A stretch of 64,000 nucleotides of DNA from Saccharothrix ecbatanensis (GTDB lineage Bacteria; Actinomycetota; Actinomycetes; Mycobacteriales; Pseudonocardiaceae), in NCBI RefSeq assembly GCF_014205015.1, contig NZ_JACHMO010000001.1:8990001-9054000 (forward strand), given 5' to 3'. The notes beneath the pieces were generated by a model. The model was not told the origin of the DNA. It saw only the letters and a program-made list of their open reading frames with translations, and ran no database searches. How positions within the stretch are numbered: the stretch's first letter is position 1; every line of letters begins with the position of its first letter. Position numbers and translations under genes: made by a program. This document shows positions 28,796 to 37,878 of this stretch, in pieces.

Positions 28796-29362
28796 ATGCC
28801 CAGGATCCCGGGCGTCACGACCAAGCAGGCCAACCCGCTGGTGAAGTTCGCCTACCGGTTCGCCAGGAAGCGGTTCGGCGCGGTGCCCGAGCCGTTCACC
28901 GTGATGGCGCACCACCAGAAGCTGTTCGTCGCGAGCGCGCGGCACGAGATGGCGGTGGAGAAGGCCGCCAAGACGCTGCCGGTGTCGCTGCGGGAGCTGG
29001 TGGTCTACCTGACCGCGGTGAAGCTCGGCTGCTCGTGGTGCGTCGACTTCGGCACCATGCTGATCAAGCACGAGGGCCTGGACATCGACCGGCTCAAGGA
29101 GATCCACGACTACCGGAACTCGGACAAGTACACCGAGCTGGAGAAGCTGGCCCTCGCCTACGCCGACGCGATGACCGAGACGCCCACCGCCGTCACCGAC
29201 GAGCAGGTCGCCGAACTCGACCGGCGGCTGGGCCACAAGGGGCTGGTCGAGCTGACGTACCTGATCGCGCTGGAGAACCAGCGGGGCCGGTTCAACTCGG
29301 CGTTCGGCATCACCGACCAGGGCTTCACCTCGGGTGACGCCTGCCGGGTGCCGATGCCCTGA
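28796..29362 (+). CDS. Carboxymuconolactone decarboxylase/AhpD-like protein
   Basis: A 188-aa CMD-family protein with the peroxiredoxin-reductase motif CSWC followed by a His eight residues later (CSWCVDFGTMLIKHEG), as in AhpD. A peroxide- or thiol-linked role is likely. ATG with GAGGAGGGG in front. It is convergent with a SigJ-type sigma factor, a common pairing in actinobacteria. Confidence 0.85.
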   Translation: MPRIPGVTTKQANPLVKFAYRFARKRFGAVPEPFTVMAHHQKLFVASARHEMAVEKAAKTLPVSLRELVVYLTAVKLGCSWCVDFGTMLIKHEGLDIDRLKEIHDYRNSDKYTELEKLALAYADAMTETPTAVTDEQVAELDRRLGHKGLVELTYLIALENQRGRFNSAFGITDQGFTSGDACRVPMP

Positions 29363-29385
29363 GGGCTCTACGCGGTACTGAGGCT

Positions 29386-30282
29386 CTACGCGGGGAACGG
29401 CACGTGGCCGAGCTTGTCCGGGTTCGACATGTCGTACACGCCGGTCACGAGGCCGTCCCGCACCGCGAACGCGCTCACCCGCGCCGTGAGGTCGCCCTGC
29501 GACGGGAACAGCAAACCCAGGTCGCCGTTGACCAGCACCGGCAGCCCGTCCATCTTGCCGCCGTACTTGCGCAGCAGGCCGAGCAGGAAGCGCGCCACCT
29601 TCTCCTGGCCGCTGACCACGTTGATCGCCGTCTTCGCCTTGCCGCCGCCGTCGCCGACGAGCACCACGTCCGGGTGCAGCAGGCCGATCACCGCGTTGAC
29701 GTCGCCGGTGGCCATGGCCTGGAGGAACCGCTCCAGCATCTCCCGCTGCTCGTCCAACGCCACCCGCGGCGGCGGGTCGGCGTCGGCCGCCGCCTTGCGA
29801 CCCCGTGAGGCGTGCTGACGGGCCGTGGCGACCGTGCAGCCCAACGCGTCGGCGATCTCCGCGAACGGCACGCTGAACGCGTCGTGCAGCACGAACGCCA
29901 CCCGCTGCTCGGGCGTGAGCCGGTCCAGCACCACCAGCGCCGCCATCCGAACGCCGTCGTCGCGCACCACCGCGTCCAACGGGTCGTCCTCGCCCGATGT
30001 GACCAACGGCTCAGGCAGCCACTGGCCGACGTACCGCTCCCGCCGCACCGCCGCCGACCGCAGCCGGTCCAGGCAGATCCGCCCCACCACCGTGGTCAGC
30101 CAGCCGCGCAGGTCGCGGATCCCCGCTCGCGCCTCCTCGGTCAGGCCGGCCAGCCGCAGCCACGCCTCCTGCACCGCGTCCTCGGCGTCCGCCACGCTGC
30201 CGGTGATCCGGTAGGCCACGCCGACCAGGTGCGAGCGGTGGCCGGTGAAGGTCGAAGCCAGGGTCTGCTCGGCTGCGGTCAC
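29386..30282 (-). CDS. ECF sigma factor, SigJ family (with SnoaL-like C-terminus)
   Basis: A 298-aa extracytoplasmic-function sigma factor. Region 2 is GVAYRITGSVADAEDAVQEAWLRL and region 4 is FAEIADALGCTVATARQHASRG. A SnoaL-like domain in the last ~110 residues (FLQAMATGDVNAVIGLLHPDV) replaces the anti-sigma control seen in other ECFs. M. tuberculosis SigJ has this architecture and is linked to peroxide resistance. Start GTG 30282 lacks a strong RBS; GTG 30288 is an alternative. Confidence 0.9.
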   Translation of the reverse strand: MTAAEQTLASTFTGHRSHLVGVAYRITGSVADAEDAVQEAWLRLAGLTEEARAGIRDLRGWLTTVVGRICLDRLRSAAVRRERYVGQWLPEPLVTSGEDDPLDAVVRDDGVRMAALVVLDRLTPEQRVAFVLHDAFSVPFAEIADALGCTVATARQHASRGRKAAADADPPPRVALDEQREMLERFLQAMATGDVNAVIGLLHPDVVLVGDGGGKAKTAINVVSGQEKVARFLLGLLRKYGGKMDGLPVLVNGDLGLLFPSQGDLTARVSAFAVRDGLVTGVYDMSNPDKLGHVPFPA

Positions 30283-30315
30283 GAGCACCAGTCTGCCAGC
30301 ACTAGACTCACCCGA

Positions 30316-32208
30316 GTGGCAGGACGCATCCGGGACAGCGACATCGCGTTGGTGCGTGACCGGAGCCGGATCGACGAAGTCGTGGGCGACCACGTCTCCC
30401 TGCGCTCGGCCGGCGGCGGCGCGCTGAAAGGCCTGTGCCCGTTCCACGACGAGAAGACGCCGTCGTTCAACGTCCGGCCCTCGCACGGCACGTTCCACTG
30501 CTTCGGCTGCGGCGAGGGCGGCGACGTCATCGCGTTCGTGACGAAGATCGAGCACCTCGGTTTCGTGGAGGCCGTCGAGCGTCTGGCCGACCGGGCCGGC
30601 ATCCAGCTGACGTACGAGGGCGGCGGCACGACCGTCCAGCGCGACCGCGGCACCCGCAGCAGGCTCATCGAGGCGCACCGGGTCGCCGCCGAGTTCTACG
30701 CCGAGCAGCTTGCGACACCCGAGGCGTTGGCCGCGCGGGAGTTCCTCGCGGAACGCGGGTTCGACGAGGCCGCGGCCCGGACGTTCGGCTGCGGTTTCGC
30801 GCCCGCCGGCTGGGACAAGCTCACCAAGCACCTGCTCGGGCGCGGGTTCGAGCTGACCGAGCTGATCAAGGCCCAGCTGGTCAAGGAAGGCAGGCAGGGG
30901 CCGATCGACCGGTTCCACCGCCGGCTGCTGTGGCCGATCCGGGACATGGGCGGCGAGGTGGTCGGGTTCGGCGCGCGCCGGATCTTCGAGGACGACCAGA
31001 TCCAGGCCAAGTACCTCAACACCAGCGAGAGCGTGATCTACAAGAAGTCCCAGGTGCTGTTCGGGCTGGACCTGGCCAAGCGGGAGATCGCCAAGCGCCG
31101 GCAGGCCGTGGTGGTCGAGGGCTACACCGATGTGATGGCGATGCACTTGGCGGGCGTGCCGACGGCGGTCGCGTCCTGCGGCACGGCGTTCGGCGCCGAC
31201 CACATGAACGTGCTGCGCCGGCTGCTGATCGACGACTCGGTCAACGGCGAGGTGATCTTCACGTTCGACGGCGACGCGGCGGGGCAGAAGGCGGCGCTGA
31301 AGGCGTTCGAGGGTGAGCAGGCGTTCTCCGCGCAGACGTACATCGCGATCGCGCCGGACGGCATGGACCCGTGCGAGCTGCGCCAGGCCAAGGGCGACGT
31401 GGCGGTGCGCGACCTGGTGGCCCGGCGGACGCCGCTGTTCGAGTTCGCCATCAAGACCCGGCTGAAGGACTACGACCTGGACTCGGTGGACGGCCGGGCC
31501 GAGGCGTTGAAGACGATGGTGCCGTTCGTGGCGCAGATCAAGGACCGCGCCAAGCGGGACGGGTACGCGACGCGGCTGGCGTGGTGGGTCGGCTGGGAGG
31601 ACGAGTCGGCCGTGGTCCGCCGGGTGCGCGAGACGGCGACCGGCCGTGCGCCCGCGCGTCGTGCCCAGCAGCCGGTGGACCCGAACCAGGGCGCGCTGGC
31701 GGTGGAGGTGGACGGTCCGACGCGTCCCGACCCGCGTGATCCGGCGTTGTGGGCGCAGCGGGAGGCGTTGAAGGCGGCGTTGCAGCTGCCGGAGATGGCC
31801 GGGCCGTACTACGACTCGTTGCCCGACGAGGCCTTCACCCACCCCGCGTACCTGGCGTTGCACCAGGCGATTCGGGAGGCGGGCGGCGCGTCGTCCGGGC
31901 TGTCGGGTCCGGCGTTCCTGGACGCGGTGTCGCAGGCGTGCCGGTACCAGGCGGTGCGGTCGGTGCTGACCGAGCTGTCCGTGGAGGCGTTGCGGGTCAA
32001 GGCGGACGACCAGTACCGGTACGTGCAGGGCGTGCTGGCGCGGTTGCAGCAGATCCTGGTGTCGGGGCAGATCACCGAGATCAAGTCGCGGTTGCGGCGG
32101 GTGTCGCCGGTGGAGGAGCCCGACGAGTACCGGGCCCTGTTCGGCGACCTCATCGCGCTGGAGGACTACCACAAGGCGTTGGGTCAACAGGCGGCGGGCG
32201 GACTGTGA
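30316..32208 (+). CDS. dnaG: DNA primase DnaG
   Basis: A 630-aa primase with the CHC2 zinc finger (C41, H44, C62, C65), the TOPRIM acidic motif around VVVEGYTDVMAMH and FTFDGDAAGQKAA, and the C-terminal DnaB-binding domain. GTG start. It overlaps the next gene by 4 nt. Confidence 0.96.
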   Translation: MAGRIRDSDIALVRDRSRIDEVVGDHVSLRSAGGGALKGLCPFHDEKTPSFNVRPSHGTFHCFGCGEGGDVIAFVTKIEHLGFVEAVERLADRAGIQLTYEGGGTTVQRDRGTRSRLIEAHRVAAEFYAEQLATPEALAAREFLAERGFDEAAARTFGCGFAPAGWDKLTKHLLGRGFELTELIKAQLVKEGRQGPIDRFHRRLLWPIRDMGGEVVGFGARRIFEDDQIQAKYLNTSESVIYKKSQVLFGLDLAKREIAKRRQAVVVEGYTDVMAMHLAGVPTAVASCGTAFGADHMNVLRRLLIDDSVNGEVIFTFDGDAAGQKAALKAFEGEQAFSAQTYIAIAPDGMDPCELRQAKGDVAVRDLVARRTPLFEFAIKTRLKDYDLDSVDGRAEALKTMVPFVAQIKDRAKRDGYATRLAWWVGWEDESAVVRRVRETATGRAPARRAQQPVDPNQGALAVEVDGPTRPDPRDPALWAQREALKAALQLPEMAGPYYDSLPDEAFTHPAYLALHQAIREAGGASSGLSGPAFLDAVSQACRYQAVRSVLTELSVEALRVKADDQYRYVQGVLARLQQILVSGQITEIKSRLRRVSPVEEPDEYRALFGDLIALEDYHKALGQQAAGGL

Positions 32209-32717
32209 GGAAACTGTTCCGGAAGGTGTTCGGCTCGGGTGCGCCCGAGGGGTTCAGCGGTGCTTTGGAGCGCGACGAGCACGTGCTGGCGTCGGCCGGG
32301 GTCGGGTCGGAATGGCTCGTGGCGACGACGTGCGGGCTGTGGCTGCCGGGTCCGCGCCGCGTCGGCTGGCACCTGATCAGCAAGGCCTCGTGGAGCGGGA
32401 CCGCGTTGTCGGTGATCGAGTCGGTCGAGGACGGCACGGCCGGGGAGGCCGTGATCCTGCGCGACCTCGCGCCGCAGCGGTTCTCGTTGGAGACGCCGGG
32501 CAAGGTGCCGGAGGTCGTGCACGCGCGGGTGACGGCGTCGATCAAGTCGCGGGACCACAACGAGACCGTGGGGGCGTGGTTCGTCCAGCGCAAGGTGACC
32601 GGGCGGGACGGCGTCGTGTTGCAGGTGCGGCCGGATCCGGGCGCCGATGTGGAGCGGGTCCGGGAGGTCGCGGCCACGGTGGCGGCGAGGATCTCGAAGC
32701 TCCGCCCCGACTACTGA
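32205..32717 (+). CDS. Conserved hypothetical downstream of dnaG (170 aa)
   Basis: A 170-aa basic protein that begins with GTG overlapping the dnaG stop (GTGA), so it is cotranslated. It has an alternating strand pattern (LERDEHVLASAGVGSEWLVATTCGLW, GWHLISKASWSGTALSVIES) suggestive of a PH-like beta fold. Similar short genes follow dnaG in other actinobacteria; function unknown. Confidence 0.65.
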   Translation: MRKLFRKVFGSGAPEGFSGALERDEHVLASAGVGSEWLVATTCGLWLPGPRRVGWHLISKASWSGTALSVIESVEDGTAGEAVILRDLAPQRFSLETPGKVPEVVHARVTASIKSRDHNETVGAWFVQRKVTGRDGVVLQVRPDPGADVERVREVAATVAARISKLRPDY

Positions 32718-32800
32718 GCGCTCGTCGGCACTCGTCGGCTCTCGACGCGGCTAGCAGTACGGGCGTACTGTGAGCGGCACGTACTGCCGACTCGGAGTGG

Positions 32801-33553
32801 GTGCGCATGTGGGATCCCGGCCAGTACCTCGTCTTCGCCGACCACCGGTCGCGGCCGTTCCACGAGCTGGTGGCCAGGGTCGGCGCCACGTCACCGCGGC
32901 GGGTCGTGGACCTGGGGTGCGGTCCGGGGAACCTGACGGAGACCCTGGCGGCGTGGTGGTCTTCGGCGGTGGTGGAGGCGCTCGACTCGTCACCGGAGAT
33001 GGTGGCCGAGGCGCGGGCGCGCGGGGTCGACGCGCGGGTGGGCGACGTGGCGTCATGGGAGCCCTCGCCGGACACCGACGTGGTGGTCACCAACGCGGTG
33101 TTGCAGTGGGTGCCGGGTCATGAGGACCTGTTGCGCCGGTGGGTGCGTGCGCTGCCGTCCGGTGCGTGGTTGGCGATGCAGGTGCCGGGCAACTTCTCCG
33201 GGCCGTCGCACGAGCTGGTGCGGTCGTTGGTCGACACTTCGTGGCCCGCGTTGCGAGGGCTGATGCGGCCGTCGCCGGTGCTGGACCCCGAGGGGTACGC
33301 GACCGTGCTGGACGGCTGTGCGGTGGACGCGTGGGAGACGACGTACCTGCAACGGTTGGAGGGGGAGGACGCCGTGCTGGAGTGGATCACCGGGACGGCG
33401 TTGAGGCCGATCCGGGCGGCGTTGGACGACGGGGAGTGGGCTGAGTTCCGGGCGGGGTTGGCGCCGATGCTGCGGTCGGCGTACCCGCGGCGGCCGGACG
33501 GCACGACGTGGTTCCCGTTCCGCCGGGTCTTCGCGGTCGCCCACGTGCCGTGA
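32801..33553 (+). CDS. tam: Trans-aconitate 2-methyltransferase-like SAM methyltransferase
   Basis: A 250-aa class I methyltransferase. Motif I is [30 protein letters not shown] at the N-terminus and [14 protein letters not shown] later are typical of Tam. It methylates trans-aconitate, which otherwise inhibits aconitase. The stop codon lies inside the first unit of a 17-bp tandem repeat. Confidence 0.85.
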   Translation: MRMWDPGQYLVFADHRSRPFHELVARVGATSPRRVVDLGCGPGNLTETLAAWWSSAVVEALDSSPEMVAEARARGVDARVGDVASWEPSPDTDVVVTNAVLQWVPGHEDLLRRWVRALPSGAWLAMQVPGNFSGPSHELVRSLVDTSWPALRGLMRPSPVLDPEGYATVLDGCAVDAWETTYLQRLEGEDAVLEWITGTALRPIRAALDDGEWAEFRAGLAPMLRSAYPRRPDGTTWFPFRRVFAVAHVP

Positions 33554-33622
33554 CATGCCTTGCGCCGTGACATGCCTTGCGCCGTGACGTGGCTTGCGCC
33601 GTGACGTGGCTTGCGCCGTGAC
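33548..33622. repeat. 17-bp tandem repeat, about 4.4 copies
   Basis: Units CCGTGACATGCCTTGCG at 33548 and 33565 are identical; units at 33582 and 33599 read CCGTGACGTGGCTTGCG, and a partial fifth (CCGTGAC) follows. The array begins at the tam stop codon. Confidence 0.9.
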
Positions 33623-33661
33623 CGCCCCAAGTCCGGGACGGCCACGACTCACGACTTCCCT

Positions 33662-33892
33662 TCAGTTGGCCCGCGGGATGACGGGATCGCGCCGGTGCCC
33701 GTTGGCGTGGGGCTGGTGGCGGCCGAGACCCGTGGTCTCGCTCACCTTGGCGCGGACGATGCCGGCTGCGCCCTGGACGGCCGGGTGGTCGGCCAGGGTG
33801 CGGTAGGCGCGCACGATCTGGTCGTAGCGCTGACGTCCGGCGCGCGCCCCCAGGACGTAGCCGATGGCGGCGCCGAGCAGGATGCCCTTCAT
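33662..33892 (-). CDS. YtxH-like small membrane protein (76 aa)
   Basis: A 76-aa protein with one N-terminal Gly-rich helix (GILLGAAIGYVLGARAGR) followed by a charged helical tail (YDQIVRAYRTLADHP), the pattern of YtxH-domain proteins. ATG 33892 has GGAGGAGAGG in front. Function unknown, possibly stress-related. Confidence 0.65.
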   Translation of the reverse strand: MKGILLGAAIGYVLGARAGRQRYDQIVRAYRTLADHPAVQGAAGIVRAKVSETTGLGRHQPHANGHRRDPVIPRAN

Positions 33893-34028
33893 GAGGTGTC
33901 CTCTCCTCCGATCGTGCCTGATCACCACCCTTCCTACCGCAGCGGTAGGGGGGTGTGCGCGGGCACCGTTGAGCATGCGCTAGAGTTACGTCCTGTCGGG
34001 CCGGGCGGCCCGGTCTACAACAGAACAT

Positions 34029-34100
34029 TCCCCCTTAGCTCAATGGCAGAGCATTCGACTGTTAATCGAAGGGTTACTGGTTCGAATCCAGTAGGGGGAG
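34029..34100 (+). tRNA. tRNA-Asn (GTT)
   Basis: A 72-nt cloverleaf: acceptor TCCCCCT/AGGGGGA, anticodon GTT at 34061-34063, and T arm with TTCGAAT. CCA is not encoded. It is followed by a rho-independent-type terminator. Confidence 0.95.
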
Positions 34101-34110
34101 CGTGATGACA

Positions 34111-34136
34111 CCCCAGGTCTCGCGACCTGGGGTTTT
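34111..34136 (+). terminator. Terminator of the tRNA-Asn transcript
   Basis: A perfect 9-bp stem (CCCCAGGTC, loop TCGC, GACCTGGGG) is followed by TTTT, eleven bases after the tRNA. Confidence 0.85.
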
Positions 34137-34217
34137 GTCGTGTCATGGGGTCGGGGTACCCGCGAGTCACCCGAATGTCACCCCACTTCGCCCGATTCTT
34201 GGGGCAGGCTGATCCGC

Positions 34218-35063
34218 ATGGCAGATCGCTTCGCCAACCGTCGTCGGATCACGTCCTTGGACCCCGAGACCGACCACGCCGAGATCATGCGCATCTCGTC
34301 CGGGTACGAGTTCCCGTGGGACTACGTGCGGTCGTTGGAGTTCGCGCTGTTCAGGACGTACTGCGTGCCGTCGATCTCGGCGCTGCTGGCGCGGACGGGG
34401 GAGTTCGAGCGGCGGGCGCAGAAGCGGTACGACGACACGGCGTTGCTGATGGCGGAGTTGGTCGAGCACGGCTACGACTCGCCGCGCGGTCGGGAGGCGC
34501 TGCGCGTGGTGAACCGGTTGCACGGGCGGTACGAGATCTCGAACGACGACATGCGGTACGTGCTGTCGACGTTCATCTTCGACCCGATCGAGTGGATCAC
34601 CAAGTACGGCTGGCGGCCGTTGACGGACCACGAGCGGCTGGCCGCGTTCCACTTCTACTCGGCCGTCGGTGTCCGCATGGGGATCAAGTCCCTGCCGCCC
34701 ACCTACTCTGCGTACCAGGCGTTCAAGCGGGAGTACGAGGCCGAGCACTTCAGGTACAGCGACACGAACCGCGCGATCGGGCAGTACACGCTGGACCTGT
34801 TCTGCTCCTGGTACCCCGCGCCCCGGGCGGTGACGTCCCGGGCGGTGCTGGCCATGCTCGACGCCCCGATGCTGACCGCCTTCGGCTTCACCCCACCACC
34901 ACCTCGGCTGACCACCGTCGCCCAAGCCCTTCTACACCTACGAGCCCACACCGTCCGCCTGCTCAGGCCCCGCCGGATACCCCGCCTGACGAACGACCCG
35001 AAGAACCGCACGTACCCCGGTTACCCGACGGGTTACCGACCGGCCGACCTCGGAGCCCCGTAG
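34218..35063 (+). CDS. MpaB-type oxygenase domain protein (DUF2236-like)
   Basis: A 281-aa protein related to the ER-bound oxygenase MpaB / rubber oxygenase catalytic domain. Recognisable stretches are EFALFRTYCVPSISALLARTGEF, YVLSTFIFDPIEWITKYGW and FHFYSAVGVRMGIK. His ligands for heme lie in such helices (for example EHGY and LHGRYEI). The substrate is unknown. ATG 34218 gives a sensible N-terminus. Confidence 0.7.
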   Translation: MADRFANRRRITSLDPETDHAEIMRISSGYEFPWDYVRSLEFALFRTYCVPSISALLARTGEFERRAQKRYDDTALLMAELVEHGYDSPRGREALRVVNRLHGRYEISNDDMRYVLSTFIFDPIEWITKYGWRPLTDHERLAAFHFYSAVGVRMGIKSLPPTYSAYQAFKREYEAEHFRYSDTNRAIGQYTLDLFCSWYPAPRAVTSRAVLAMLDAPMLTAFGFTPPPPRLTTVAQALLHLRAHTVRLLRPRRIPRLTNDPKNRTYPGYPTGYRPADLGAP

Positions 35064-35150
35064 TTCCGGAGTGCACAGCTTGGTCACGCCGCACCGGGTT
35101 GTCGAGACGCGGGGGAACCCCCATCTGTACCCTCCAGAACCGCACGTCAG

Positions 35151-35225
35151 GGGGCGGTAGCTCAGCCGGTCAGAGCAGCGGACTCATAATCCGTCAGGTC
35201 GTGGGTTCGAACCCCACCCGCCCCA
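35151..35225 (+). tRNA. tRNA with CAT anticodon (elongator Met or Ile2); AICE integration site
   Basis: A 75-nt cloverleaf: acceptor GGGGCGG/CCGCCCC, anticodon CAT at 35185-35187, and T arm GTGGG-TTCGAAC-CCCAC. It is not an initiator tRNA by its anticodon stem. Without tools I cannot tell elongator Met from lysidine-modified Ile. The 3' half from 35182 onwards is duplicated at 47711-47755, so the inserted element rebuilds the gene. Confidence 0.92.
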
Positions 35226-35226
35226 C
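35182..35226. repeat. attL core (45 bp) in tRNA 3' end
   Basis: The sequence from ACTCATAATCC to CCGCCCCAC is identical to 47711-47755. It covers the anticodon loop to the 3' end of the tRNA. The base before (G versus C) and after (C versus T) differ, so the core is exactly 45 bp. Confidence 0.95.
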
Positions 35227-35273
35227 CGTCTGACCAGGCAAGACAAGGAATTCAGTACCTACTGAAGATCATT

Positions 35274-35297
35274 TGTCCATGTTGTTGTCCATGAACC
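35274..35297. promoter_or_regulatory. Candidate integrase arm-type sites, left end
   Basis: TGTCCATG occurs at 35274-35281 and again at 35286-35293 within TGTCCATGAACC (35286-35297). The 12-mer recurs in the same orientation at 47610-47621 near attR. Arm binding by the integrase is inferred. Confidence 0.5.
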
Positions 35298-35316
35298 TTC
35301 GGGTGACCATGAGGGC

Positions 35317-36591
35317 ATGACAGCCCAAGACAGCAGCGAGGAGCGTCGCCGGAGGGGCAGCGTCCGGCGACGTGGCAACTCCCTACAGGTCCGTGTCTCC
35401 GCTGGTGTCGACCCCGTCACCGGAAAAGATGTCTATCTCACGGAGACCGTGAAGGGGGTCACCAGAGCGGCCTATAAACAGGCTGACAAACTGATGACCA
35501 AGCTTTTGGCTGAGGTAGATGAGCAACGTGCCACGAGCACCGCCGTGACTTTCTCCCACGCGATTGATGAGTGGTTGAAGAACGTAGAACTTGAGGACAA
35601 CACCCGAGACAGTTACGTCGGTTACATCGAGCGCACGATCCGTCCGACCCTGGGCAAGGTGCAAATTCGCAAGCTGTCTGCCCGTGCTCTCGAAAGCTTG
35701 TACTCGGAGCTACGTCGGTGCCGCACCCGTTGCGATGGCAAGCCGTTCGTGGAAAAGCACAAGGTCTTGGGTGACCACGACTGCGTCAAGTCCAAGTGCA
35801 AGCCGCACAAGTGCAGTCCGATGGCTGCATCGTCCGTGAGGCAGATTCACGCCATCATCAGCGGCGTTCTGAACGCTGCGGTCCGATGGGAGTGGATCGC
35901 CAGCAGTCCGGCGAAAGTGGCTCAGAAGCCGAAGCAGAAGCCGCCGCAACCCGACCCGCCTTCGCCCGCCGATGCCGCGCGTCTGGTGGACGAAGCCTTC
36001 AAAATGGATGACGACTGGGGAACCCTCGTCTGGCTGGTGATGACCACCGGCGTCCGTCGCGGCGAGATTTGCGCGCTCCGCTGGTCGCGGGTGAACTTCG
36101 AAGAGGGCACGATCGACATTCGCCGGAGCTACACCCTGCGTCGCGGTATCGGCAAGGAAAAGGACACCAAGACTCACCAGATGCGCCGGATCGCGCTCGA
36201 CAACGAAACCCTGGTGCTCCTCATGGAACATCGTCAGCGTTGCCGTGAACGGTTGGCTGAACTCGACATCGAGTTGACGCCGGACATGTACGTCTTCCTG
36301 GGTGTGCGCAAGGCCGATCCGACAGTTCCGTACTCGCCGCACGCGGTGTCGAGCAGGTACAAGGACATGGCCGAGCGGCTGAAGATCGACACGCACCTAC
36401 ACGCCCTCCGGCACTACTCGGCGACCGAGCTGCTGACCGCCGGTGTGGACCTTCGTACGGTGGCTGGTCGCCTGGGACATGGCGGTGGTGGTGCCACCAC
36501 CTTGCGCGTGTACGCGGCGTGGGTCGCGGCTTCTGATCGCAAGGCGGCCGAGATCCTTGGTTCACGGATGCCCAAGCGCAAGCCGAAGTAG
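35317..36591 (+). CDS. int: AICE tyrosine-type site-specific integrase
   Basis: A 424-aa tyrosine recombinase. The first catalytic Arg lies in TTGVRRGEICALRW (about residue 248), the HxxR box in HLHALRHYSATELL (about 362), and the nucleophile Tyr in TLRVYAAW (about 399). A Cys-rich insert (RCRTRCDGKPF, CVKSKCKPHKCSP) between the core-binding and catalytic parts is typical of actinomycete AICE integrases. It lies 90 nt from the tRNA and reads away from it. Confidence 0.95.
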   Translation: MTAQDSSEERRRRGSVRRRGNSLQVRVSAGVDPVTGKDVYLTETVKGVTRAAYKQADKLMTKLLAEVDEQRATSTAVTFSHAIDEWLKNVELEDNTRDSYVGYIERTIRPTLGKVQIRKLSARALESLYSELRRCRTRCDGKPFVEKHKVLGDHDCVKSKCKPHKCSPMAASSVRQIHAIISGVLNAAVRWEWIASSPAKVAQKPKQKPPQPDPPSPADAARLVDEAFKMDDDWGTLVWLVMTTGVRRGEICALRWSRVNFEEGTIDIRRSYTLRRGIGKEKDTKTHQMRRIALDNETLVLLMEHRQRCRERLAELDIELTPDMYVFLGVRKADPTVPYSPHAVSSRYKDMAERLKIDTHLHALRHYSATELLTAGVDLRTVAGRLGHGGGGATTLRVYAAWVAASDRKAAEILGSRMPKRKPK

Positions 36592-36592
36592 G

Positions 36593-37747
36593 TCAGCCGA
36601 TCAGCGCTTCAAGCCGTCGCCGTTGACGGTTGGAACCGACCTGGGCCGCGAGAATTCGAGCGCGTTCCGCGTGGGCTTTTGCTTCGCCGAGTTCGCCATT
36701 CGCTGACAGAACGTCGACCATATCGACGCGTAGCGCCGTCTCAGCTCGGGTGAACGTCGGATCAAGCTGATCAAGTGCAGTTCCGAGTACGTCGATCGCC
36801 TCCGGTTCTCGGAGTCGTGCTAGGGCACTTCCTCGCCATCGCGTCAGATGAGTCTGGTCGAAAACCAGATAGGACGCGTCCGAGTCGGCTCGTTTGGGTG
36901 GCATCAGTCGAGCAGCTTTGTCGAATGTCTGCAAGCTGTCGGCTAGGCGGCCGTCTGCTGCAAGAGCTTCACCATGAGCGGCTGTCAGCCATGCAGCGAG
37001 AAGTGCAGGGGTGTCGTTCTGCGCGATGTGTAGAGCTTGGCCGGTGAGTTCAACGGCTGATCGAGAGTCGCCGATGTCGAGCAAGACGACGGCTTGGCCG
37101 GCGCAAGCGTAAGCCTCCAGCGGACGCGACTCCGCTACGCGTGCCGCGCTACGTGCTTGGTCGTAGTGCTGCCAAGATTCGCGCATGAAGCCCTGATCGA
37201 GGGATTGCCATCCGGCAAGCGCCGAGGCGTCGACAATCACCCGCGCCAACCCGATTCGAGCTTGCCCGTCAAGTACGTTGCTGAGGAGTTCCCACATCTG
37301 ATTGATCTGGGCGCGCAGTTCGCCGAGCAGTGCCGACCCACCCAACTGACGATCAATGACCCGTGTCAGGTCGAGCTTCTGCTGAAGCAGCGAGATCGTC
37401 TGTTGATCGACTGCTCGTCCGGACGTGATCCGCGCCCGCAACTCCAACGCCTCGCTGGACCACAACTGAACCTCGGATGGTGCGGACGTGCTGGGTTTCA
37501 ACAGTCGTTCGATCGGCACGCCGAGCATTTCCTCAAGCAGTCGCTTGGTGCCTGCCCGTACCGGTCCGAGCGGTCGGCCGTCGGCGCGTTGGCCAGATGC
37601 CAGGCGGTGGACGTGGCGGACGCTGAGCGTCGCGTCGATGCCGTGTTCGTAGGCGAACAGGTTGGCCTGTTCGCTGAACTCCTCCGCTGTCAGCCCGCGC
37701 TTGTGGAGCAGTTCGCCTAGCAGCGTTCGTCCGTGTCCTGACGCCAT
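36593..37747 (-). CDS. XRE/TPR-type transcriptional regulator of the AICE
   Basis: A 384-aa protein with an N-terminal helix-turn-helix-like region (LLGELLHKRGLTAEEFSEQA, VRHVHRLASGQRADGRPLGP) and a TPR-like helical C-terminus (ASALAGWQSLDQGFMRESWQHYDQA, AGQAVVLLDIGDSRSAVELTGQA, WLTAAHGEALAADGRLADSLQTF). It is clearly related to the regulator at 43790-44962. It is convergent with int (2 nt apart). A GTCAGCGCTGAC palindrome sits just upstream of its start. It probably controls excision or transfer (inferred). Confidence 0.8.
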   Translation of the reverse strand: MASGHGRTLLGELLHKRGLTAEEFSEQANLFAYEHGIDATLSVRHVHRLASGQRADGRPLGPVRAGTKRLLEEMLGVPIERLLKPSTSAPSEVQLWSSEALELRARITSGRAVDQQTISLLQQKLDLTRVIDRQLGGSALLGELRAQINQMWELLSNVLDGQARIGLARVIVDASALAGWQSLDQGFMRESWQHYDQARSAARVAESRPLEAYACAGQAVVLLDIGDSRSAVELTGQALHIAQNDTPALLAAWLTAAHGEALAADGRLADSLQTFDKAARLMPPKRADSDASYLVFDQTHLTRWRGSALARLREPEAIDVLGTALDQLDPTFTRAETALRVDMVDVLSANGELGEAKAHAERARILAAQVGSNRQRRRLEALIG

Positions 37748-37770
37748 CGGTTGATCTCCATATCACCAAT

Positions 37771-37782
37771 GTCAGCGCTGAC
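37771..37782. promoter_or_regulatory. Palindromic operator candidate GTCAGCGCTGAC
   Basis: A perfect 12-bp palindrome lies 23 nt upstream of the minus-strand regulator start. The 11-mer ATGTCAGCGCT that spans it (37769-37779) occurs as its reverse complement at 43151-43161 in the xis/XRE intergenic region. The shared site suggests one repressor controls both promoters. Confidence 0.5.
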
Positions 37783-37878
37783 CAGTCTATGCCCCCATAG
37801 GTCCTGTCGGGGCGCTGGCAGGTCATTTGCTCCTACTGGACCAGTGGGCAAGCTGAAGTCAGCGATTCGTCAAGGGCG

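Noticed and set aside
29386..32187. 933-aa minus-strand frame spanning dnaG
   Set aside because: Only its C-terminal 298 residues (SigJ) are real; the rest is an open shadow of DnaG continuing upstream of the sigma factor start.
33548..33622. CRISPR array
   Set aside because: The 17-bp units are direct tandem repeats with no spacers and no cas genes are nearby.
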